Below are positions 29,162-38,100 of a stretch of DNA of 64,000 nucleotides, piece after piece. Each line of letters opens with the position of its first letter. The stretch's first letter is position 1. The stretch comes from CAWGXZ01 sp963826695. Lineage in GTDB: Bacteria > Pseudomonadota > Gammaproteobacteria > Burkholderiales > Burkholderiaceae_C. Location of the stretch: contig CAWGXZ010000004.1 of the NCBI GenBank assembly GCA_963826695.1, positions 1,240,001 to 1,304,000 of the forward strand. The letters run 5' to 3'. Made by a program: the position numbers and the translations under genes. A model generated the notes under the pieces. It had not been told where the DNA came from and ran no database searches. It saw only the letters and a program-made list of their open reading frames with translations.

Positions 29162-32100
29162 TCAGTCGGTCACCAGCTTGCCGCGCTTGAACAGCTCTTC
29201 GATGATCTGGTTGTCCGACGAGTTGCTCTGCAGACCGAGGTCGGTGCGCAGGTTGACATCGGCCAGCACGATGCGCTGGTCTTCGGCGCCTGCGCTGTAG
29301 CTACCGCCGCTGAAGCCACCGGTGGTGCTGACGTGGATCACTGTCGAGCCCGGCACGCTGCTGGTGTCGAAGTCAAGGTAGTTGCGCAGGTTGCCGGCGT
29401 CGGCACCCGAGCCCTTGACATCACCGACCAGCAGGTCGCGCAGATCGAGAACGTCGCCGTTGGCGCTGATTGGCGCCACGTCGAAATCGGTGATCGTGTC
29501 GACCGGCCGGCTGCCACCGGCAGGGGCACCGTCGTACAGGTGCCAGGCGAAAACGTCGTTTCCTGCGCCGCCGGTCAGCGTGTCGCTGCCCGGGCCGCCG
29601 TAGAGCAGGTCGTTGCCTGCGCCGCCCAGCAGCGTGTCGTTGCCCTGGCCGCCGTAGAGAACATCGTCCCCGTCCCCGCCTTCGAGGCGGTCGTCACCGT
29701 CGCCACCGAAGAGCTGATCGGCACCGCCCTGGCCGATCAGCACGTCGTTGCCGGCCTTGCCGTGCATCACGTCGACGTCGTCGGTACCCCTCAGCGTCTC
29801 GTCGGCTGCCGTCCCATAGGTCACCTTGGCGTTGCTGACGTTGACCGTCAGGCTGGAGCTGGACGTGTCGCCGTCCCGGTCGGACAGGGTGAAGCCCATC
29901 CGCTCCGAAGCGCCGCTGGCCAGGGCCGACGGACGCTCGTAACGGTAGTTGCCGTCATCGAGGTCGACGACGAACTTGCCGCCGAGCGCCGTCGTTACCG
30001 TCAGTTGCTGCGTTGCTGCGTCGAAGCTGCCACCGCCGCTGACACTGCCCGCAGAACCCGGCGTCGTACCGGCGGTATAGACGTACTCCTTGCCGTCGAT
30101 CGTCAGCGAGTGGACATAGACACCGTCTGCTCCGCCGGTCGAATTCGCCAGGCTGGCGAACAGGCTGCCGGTGAGTGGCGGCTGGACCGTGCCTTCCAGC
30201 ACCGCGTCGAGCTGGCTGAAGGCCGTGACCACGATGCCGTCCCGGTTCTCACCGGTGCGCCCGTCGTAAGCCACCGGACGCAGCCCGGCCGGCGTGATGT
30301 CGGCGCCCATGCCGAGGGCATAACCCTGGATCGAGTTGCTGCGCAGGAAGTCGATCCAAAGCGCCTCTTCGGCGGCCTGGATGCCGGTGTCGGAGCCGGA
30401 CTGGTTGTAGCCGGTGCCATTGGTGGCCGGCGTTCCGGGGCTCTGACCCGCCGGCGCCAGTTGCGACGTCGTTCCCGACCCGAAGGTGGGTTCTCCATCC
30501 GACAGGAAGTAGGCGACGTTCTGCGCGTTGCCGAGCTTGCCTGCCGCCGAGTACGAGTTGATCGCATCGGCCAGTGCCTCGTCGTAGTTCGTGCCACCCG
30601 AAGGTCCGGCAGCCAACACGGCATCGAGCTGGGTCTTGGCAGCGGCAACGGTCGTCCAGCCGTCGCCCTTGGCTTCGGCGTGGGTCGAGAAGGTCACCAG
30701 GCGGATCTTCACGTCGCCGAGCTGGTCGTATTTGTCGAGCAGGGTCTTCACAGACTGCACCGCGCTCTGCAGCCGGGTCTGGCTGCCGATGCCGGAGCTT
30801 TGGGCCATCGATCCCGAGGTGTCGAGCACGATCAGCAGGTTGGTGTCCAGGAGACCGGTGCTCGCCGTCAGGGCCGACGCCGCGCCAGGCGAGTCGTCCT
30901 CGACGTTGATCGACAGCGTCGCAGCGCCGCTGGCCGAGCCGTCGGAGGCACGCGCCGTGAAGTCGAGCTTGAGCACATCCTCGACACCCGCTGCCGGATG
31001 GTCGAGTGGCGCCTTCAGCGTGAAGACGTAGTTGCCTTCGGCATCGATCGTCAGAGTGGCGACCTGCTTGGTCCCTGCCATCCCGACCAGTTCGCCGCTG
31101 CCACTGCCGGTCCACTCGACGGCGGTGCCTTGCGACTTCAGCGCCTGCGAGGGAGCTTCCAGCGTCCAGCCGCGGATCGGTGCGCCGTCGGGGTCGACCG
31201 CAACCATCTTGCCGCTCGCGGTCGTCGAATTGGTGGTGTCGCTCGGCGTGCCGACCGTGTCCGGGTGGCCGCTGGGCAGGCCTTCTTCCGAAACGCTCGC
31301 CGACGCGGCGGTCACCACCGGTGCCTCGTTGACCAGCACGCGCACGTTGACGGTCGAAGCCGTGGTATCGCCGTCCCGGTCGGAGAGAACGTAGTTCAGC
31401 ACCTCGTTGACCGTGTTGCTCAGCGTCGCCGGGCGCTCGTAGGTGTAGGAGCCGCCGTCGAGGTCGACGATGAATTTGCCGCCGGCCGCCGTGGTGATGG
31501 TGAGCGTCTGGGTTGCAGCGTCGAAGCTGCCGTGGTTGGTGCCACCCGAGACCACCAGGGTGCCGGCGCCGCCGCCTGCTCCGGGGGTGTAGCTGTACGA
31601 GGTGCCGTCCACCGTCAGCGATTTCACGAAGATGCCGTCGGCACCGACGTTGTTACCGCCCGCCGTGAACAGGTTGCCGCGGACGACCTCGGGAATGGTT
31701 CCTTCGAGCACCGCGTCGAGCTGCGCAAAGTCGGTGACGACGATCGCATTGGTGTTCTGCCCGTTGCCGCCGTTGTAGGCGATCGGGTTCAGCGGTGTCG
31801 CCGAAATCTCGGTGCCGATGCCGAGGGCGAACGAGCGGATCGCGTTGCCGGCGACGAAGCTGGTCCAGCTGACCTCTTCAGCAGCCTGGATGCCGGTGTC
31901 GGCGCCGGTCTGGTTGTAGCCGGTGCCGTTCGGAGTCGGTGTACCCGGGCTTTGTCCCGCCGCCACCAGCACGCTGGTGCTGCCCGAACCGAAGGTCGGC
32001 TCGCCGTCGGACAGGAAGTACGAGATCGCCTGACCGCCCGCCAACTTGCCCGGGCTGCCGAATGCCGTCATCGCATCGCCGAGCGCTTCGTCGTAGTTGG

Positions 32101-35100
32101 TACCGCCGCCAGGACCGGCGGACAGGATCGCGCTCAGCAGGGTCTGGGCTGCGGCCACCGTGGTCCACTGGCCGCCCTGTGCGGCGGCATTGGTCGAAAA
32201 GGTGACCAGTCGCACGCGCACTTCGCCCAGCTGGTCGTACTTGTCGATCAGCGTGCGGATCGACTGGACCGCGCTCTGCAGCCGGTTCTGGTTGCCGATT
32301 CCCGAGGCCTCGGCCATCGAACCCGAGGTATCGAGGACGAACATCAGGTTGGAGTCGACCAGCCGGGTGGTGTGGTCGACCTGCATTGCCGCACGCGGCA
32401 TGTCGTCTTCGATATTGATCGTCAGCGTGCCGAGACCGCTTTCGGCGCCGTCGCTCGCCGTCGCTGTGAAGTTCAGCGAGAGCACATCCTCGACACCGTG
32501 CACCGGATGGTCGAACGGTGTCTTCAGGGTGAAGGTGTAGTTCCCTGCGTCGTCGATCGTGAGAGTTGCGACGTCGAGGGTGCCGGCGCGGGCGGTCAGC
32601 GTGCCCGTGCCACTGCCGCTCCAGGTCACTGCGACGCCTCCAGACGTCAACGCGGTCTGCGCGGTCGGCGGGGTCAACGTCCAGCTGGTGATCGGGCTTC
32701 CGTCCGCATCCGTGGCAGTCATCTTGCCAGTGACGGTCGGCGAATCGGTGGTGTCGATCGGGGCGCCGCTCGCATCCGGGATACCGCCAGGCAGGCCTTC
32801 CTCGGAGACGAATGCGATGCCGTGGGCGACGACCGGACCGTCAGGGTTGCCGTCGATACGGATGACGAGGTCGGCCGTGGACGTGGTGCCATCGGCGTCG
32901 CGCAGGGTGTAGCTGAAGGTATCGGTGAGCGACTGGCCTGTCGTGAGCGCCTGGACGGCCGGCAGGGCGTTGTTCAGGGTGTAGGTGTAGCTGCCGTTGG
33001 CGGCAATGGCGAGCGTGCCGAAAGCACCTGCCGTGTTGCCACCGACCGTGCCGGCTGCGCTGCCGCTGATCGCCGACACGGCCGTCGCGTCGGCGGCGGT
33101 CGTGTCATTGGCGGTGACGCTGCCGGTGGCGGTGAGGGGGCCGTCCTCCTTGACCGTGTTGGCGTCGTTGCGGGCGACCGGGCCGGTGTCGAGAATCAGG
33201 ATGTCGAGGCTGTCGACATCGACGGCGCCGGAGAGGTCGACCAAACGAACCGAGATCGAGTCGAGGATCGGCTGGCCGTTGACGTGGGCCTGCGCCGGCG
33301 CGGTGTAGGAGTAGCTGATCGCACCCGTGGCGGCGTTGAAGCCGTTGAGCACCAGGGTGCCTTCGCCGGTCAGGACGATCGCCGGGGAGGTGGAGAGTGC
33401 GGCCAGCTGCGCCGGGGTCAGCGAGGTGACCGGCACACCGTCGATCGACGTGACGCCGCCGAAGGTCACGCTGGCGATGCCGTCCGGAGCCTCGATCTCG
33501 ATCGTGCCGGTGACCGCGGGTGCGGCTTCGACGATCGTGTTCTCGCCCGCTTCGGCGCCGTTCTTGTCGGGCACGCGGATGTCGGGCGGGCCGTCGGTGC
33601 GGCCTTCGATGGTCACGGTGAGCGTGGCCGTCGAGCTGGTGCCGTCGTTGTCGCTCAGCGTGTAGGTGAAGCTGTCGCTGAGCGACTGGCCGTCGCGCAG
33701 CGCCTGAACCGCCGGCAGGGCGTTGTTCAGGGTGTAGGTGTAGCTGCCGTCGGCGTTGATGACGACGCTGCCGTAGGTGCCGGCGGTGGGCGCGGCGACC
33801 GAGCCGGCTGCACCGTTGACGGCGCTGACCGAGCCGCCGTCGGCTGCACGCGTGTCGTTGGCGAGCACGTTGGCGCTGGCCGTGACCGGGCCGTCCTCGC
33901 GCACCGTGTTGGTGTCGTTGACGGCTTGCGGGCCGGTGTCGGTGATGAGGATGTCGAGGCTGTCGGTGTCGACAGCGCCGGCGAGGTCGACCAGGCGCAC
34001 GGGAATGGCGTCGAGGATCGGCTGGCCGTTGACGTGGTTTTGCGCCGGGGCGGTGTAGGAGTAGCTGATGGCGCCGGCCGTGTAGCCGTTGAGCACCAGC
34101 GTGCCTTCACCGGTGTCGATGGTGACGGGCGTGGTGCCGAGGGCTGCGAGCTGCGCCGGGGTCAGCGTGGTGCCGCCGACGGTGACGGTTGCAACACCGT
34201 CCGGAGCCTCGATCTCGATCGTGCCGGTGACCGCGGGTGCGGCTTCGACGATCGTGTTCTCGCCCGCTTCGGCGCCGTTCTTGTCGGGCACGCGGATGTC
34301 GGGCGGGCCGTCGGTGCGGCCTTCGATGGTCACGGTGAGCGTGGCCGTCGAGCTGGTGCCGTCGTTGTCGCTCAGCGTGTAGGTGAAGCTGTCGCTGAGC
34401 GACTGGCCGTCGCGCAGCGCCTGAACCGCCGGCAGGGCGTTGTTCAGGGTGTAGGTGTAGCTGCCGTCGGCGTTGATGACGACGCTGCCGTAGGTGCCGG
34501 CGGTGGGCGCGGCGACCGAGCCGGCTGCACCGTTGACGGCGCTGACCGAGCCGCCGTCGGCTGCACGCGTGTCGTTGGCGAGCACGTTGGCGCTGGCCGT
34601 GACCGGGCCGTCCTCGCGCACCGTGTTGGTGTCGTTGACGGCTTGCGGGCCGGTGTCGGTGATGAGGATGTCGAGGCTGTCGGTGTCGACAGCGCCGGCG
34701 AGGTCGACCAGGCGCACGGGAATGGCGTCGAGGATCGGCTGGCCGTTGACGTGGTTTTGCGCCGGGGCGGTGTAGGAGTAGCTGATGGCGCCGGCCGTGT
34801 AGCCGTTGAGCACCAGCGTGCCTTCACCGGTGTCGATGGTGACGGGCGTGGTGCCGAGGGCTGCGAGCTGCGCCGGGGTCAGCGTGGTGCCGCCGACGGT
34901 GACGGTTGCAACACCGTCCGGAGCCTCGATCTCGATCGTGCCGGTGACCGCGGGTGCGGCTTCGACGATCGTGTTCTCGCCCGCTTCGGCGCCGTTCTTG
35001 TCGGGCACGCGGATGTCGGGCGGGCCGTCGGTGCGGCCTTCGATGGTCACGGTGAGCGTGGCCGTCGAGCTGGTGCCGTCGTTGTCGCTCAGCGTGTAGG

Positions 35101-38100
35101 TGAAGCTGTCGCTGAGCGACTGGCCGTCGCGCAGCGCCTGAACCGCCGGCAGGGCGTTGTTCAGGGTGTAGGTGTAGCTGCCGTCGGCGTTGATGACGAC
35201 GCTGCCGTAGGTGCCGGCGGTGGGCGCGGCGACCGAGCCGGCTGCACCGTTGACGGCGCTGACCGAGCCGCCGTCGGCTGCACGCGTGTCGTTGGCGAGC
35301 ACGTTGGCGCTGGCCGTGACCGGGCCGTCCTCGCGCACCGTGTTGGTGTCGTTGACGGCTTGCGGGCCGGTGTCGGTGATGAGGATGTCGAGGCTGTCGG
35401 TGTCGACAGCGCCGGCGAGGTCGACCAGGCGCACGGGAATGGCGTCGAGGATCGGCTGGCCGTTGACGTGGTTTTGCGCCGGGGCGGTGTAGGAGTAGCT
35501 GATGGCGCCGGCCGTGTAGCCGTTGAGCACCAGCGTGCCTTCACCGGTGTCGATGGTGACGGGCGTGGTGCCGAGGGCTGCGAGCTGCGCCGGGGTCAGC
35601 GTGGTGCCGCCGACGGTGACGGTTGCAACACCGTCCGGAGCCTCGATCTCGATCGTGCCGGTGACCGCGGGTGCGGCTTCGACGATCGTGTTCTCGCCCG
35701 CTTCGGCGCCGTTCTTGTCGGGCACGCGGATGTCGGGCGGGCCGTCGGTGCGGCCTTCGATGGTCACGGTGAGCGTGGCCGTCGAGCTGGTGCCGTCGTT
35801 GTCGCTCAGCGTGTAGGTGAAGCTGTCGCTGAGCGACTGGCCGTCGCGCAGCGCCTGAACCGCCGGCAGGGCGTTGTTCAGGGTGTAGGTGTAGCTGCCG
35901 TCGGCGTTGATGACGACGCTGCCGTAGGTGCCGGCGGTGGGCGCGGCGACCGAGCCGGCTGCACCGTTGACGGCGCTGACCGAGCCGCCGTCGGCTGCAC
36001 GCGTGTCGTTGGCGAGCACGTTGGCGCTGGCCGTGACCGGGCCGTCCTCGCGCACCGTGTTGGTGTCGTTGACGGCTTGCGGGCCGGTGTCGGTGATGAG
36101 GATGTCGAGGCTGTCGGTGTCGACAGCGCCGGCGAGGTCGACCAGGCGCACGGGAATGGCGTCGAGGATCGGCTGGCCGTTGACGTGGTTTTGCGCCGGG
36201 GCGGTGTAGGAGTAGCTGATGGCGCCGGCCGTGTAGCCGTTGAGCACCAGCGTGCCTTCACCGGTGTCGATGGTGACGGGCGTGGTGCCGAGGGCTGCGA
36301 GCTGCGCCGGGGTCAGCGTGGTGCCGCCGACGGTGACGGTTGCAACACCGTCCGGAGCCTCGATCTCGATCGTGCCGGTGACCGCGGGTGCGGCTTCGAC
36401 GATCGTGTTCTCGCCCGCTTCGGCGCCGTTCTTGTCGGGCACGCGGATGTCGGGCGGGCCGTCGGTGCGGCCTTCGATGGTCACGGTGAGCGTGGCCGTC
36501 GAGCTGGTGCCGTCGTTGTCGCTCAGCGTGTAGGTGAAGCTGTCGCTGAGCGACTGGCCGTCGCGCAGCGCCTGAACCGCCGGCAGGGCGTTGTTCAGGG
36601 TGTAGGTGTAGCTGCCGTCGGCGTTGATGACGACGCTGCCGTAGGTGCCGGCGGTGGGCGCGGCGACCGAGCCGGCTGCACCGTTGACGGCGCTGACCGA
36701 GCCGCCGTCGGCTGCACGCGTGTCGTTGGCGAGCACGTTGGCGCTGGCCGTGACCGGGCCGTCCTCGCGCACCGTGTTGGTGTCGTTGACGGCTTGCGGG
36801 CCGGTGTCGGTGATGAGGATGTCGAGGCTGTCGGTGTCGACAGCGCCGGCGAGGTCGACCAGGCGCACGGGAATGGCGTCGAGGATCGGCTGGCCGTTGA
36901 CGTGGTTTTGCGCCGGGGCGGTGTAGGAGTAGCTGATGGCGCCGGCCGTGTAGCCGTTGAGCACCAGCGTGCCTTCACCGGTGTCGATGGTGACGGGCGT
37001 GGTGCCGAGGGCTGCGAGCTGCGCCGGGGTCAGCGTGGTGCCGCCGACGGTGACGGTTGCAACACCGTCCGGAGCCTCGATCTCGATCGTGCCGGTGACC
37101 GCGGGTGCGGCTTCGACGATCGTGTTCTCGCCCGCTTCGGCGCCGTTCTTGTCGGGCACGCGGATGTCGGGCGGGCCGTCGGTGCGGCCTTCGATGGTCA
37201 CGGTGAGCGTGGCCGTCGAGCTGGTGCCGTCGTTGTCGCTCAGCGTGTAGGTGAAGCTGTCGCTGAGCGACTGGCCGTCGCGCAGCGCCTGAACCGCCGG
37301 CAGGGCGTTGTTCAGGGTGTAGGTGTAGCTGCCGTCGGCGTTGATGACGACGCTGCCGTAGGTGCCGGCGGTGGGCGCGGCGACCGAGCCGGCTGCACCG
37401 TTGACGGCGCTGACCGAGCCGCCGTCGGCTGCACGCGTGTCGTTGGCGAGCACGTTGGCGCTGGCCGTGACCGGGCCGTCCTCGCGCACCGTGTTGGTGT
37501 CGTTGACGGCTTGCGGGCCGGTGTCGGTGATGAGGATGTCGAGGCTGTCGGTGTCGACAGCGCCGGCGAGGTCGACCAGGCGCACGGGAATGGCGTCGAG
37601 GATCGGCTGGCCGTTGACGTGGTTTTGCGCCGGGGCGGTGTAGGAGTAGCTGATGGCGCCGGCCGTGTAGCCGTTGAGCACCAGCGTGCCTTCACCGGTG
37701 TCGATGGTGACGGGCGTGGTGCCGAGGGCTGCGAGCTGCGCCGGGGTCAGCGTGGTGCCGCCGACGGTGACGGTTGCAACACCGTCCGGAGCCTCGATCT
37801 CGATCGTGCCGGTGACCGCGGGTGCGGCTTCGACGATCGTGTTCTCGCCCGCTTCGGCGCCGTTCTTGTCGGGCACGCGGATGTCGGGCGGGCCGTCGGT
37901 GCGGCCTTCGATGGTCACCGTCAGGGTCGTGCGCGAGGTGCTGCCGTCGTGATCGGTAAGCGTGTACGTGAAGTTGTCGGTCAGCGACTGGCCGTCGCGC
38001 AGCGCTTGAACGTCAGGCCGCGCGTTGTCGAGCGTGTAGGTGAAGCTGCCGTCGGCGGCAAGCGTGAGCGTGCCGTAGGTACCCGCCGTGTTGCCGCCGA

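Noticed and set aside
33480..37918. CRISPR or other intergenic repeat array
   Set aside because: The 717-bp unit is contiguous, in frame and codes for VCBS-type domains; there are no spacers.
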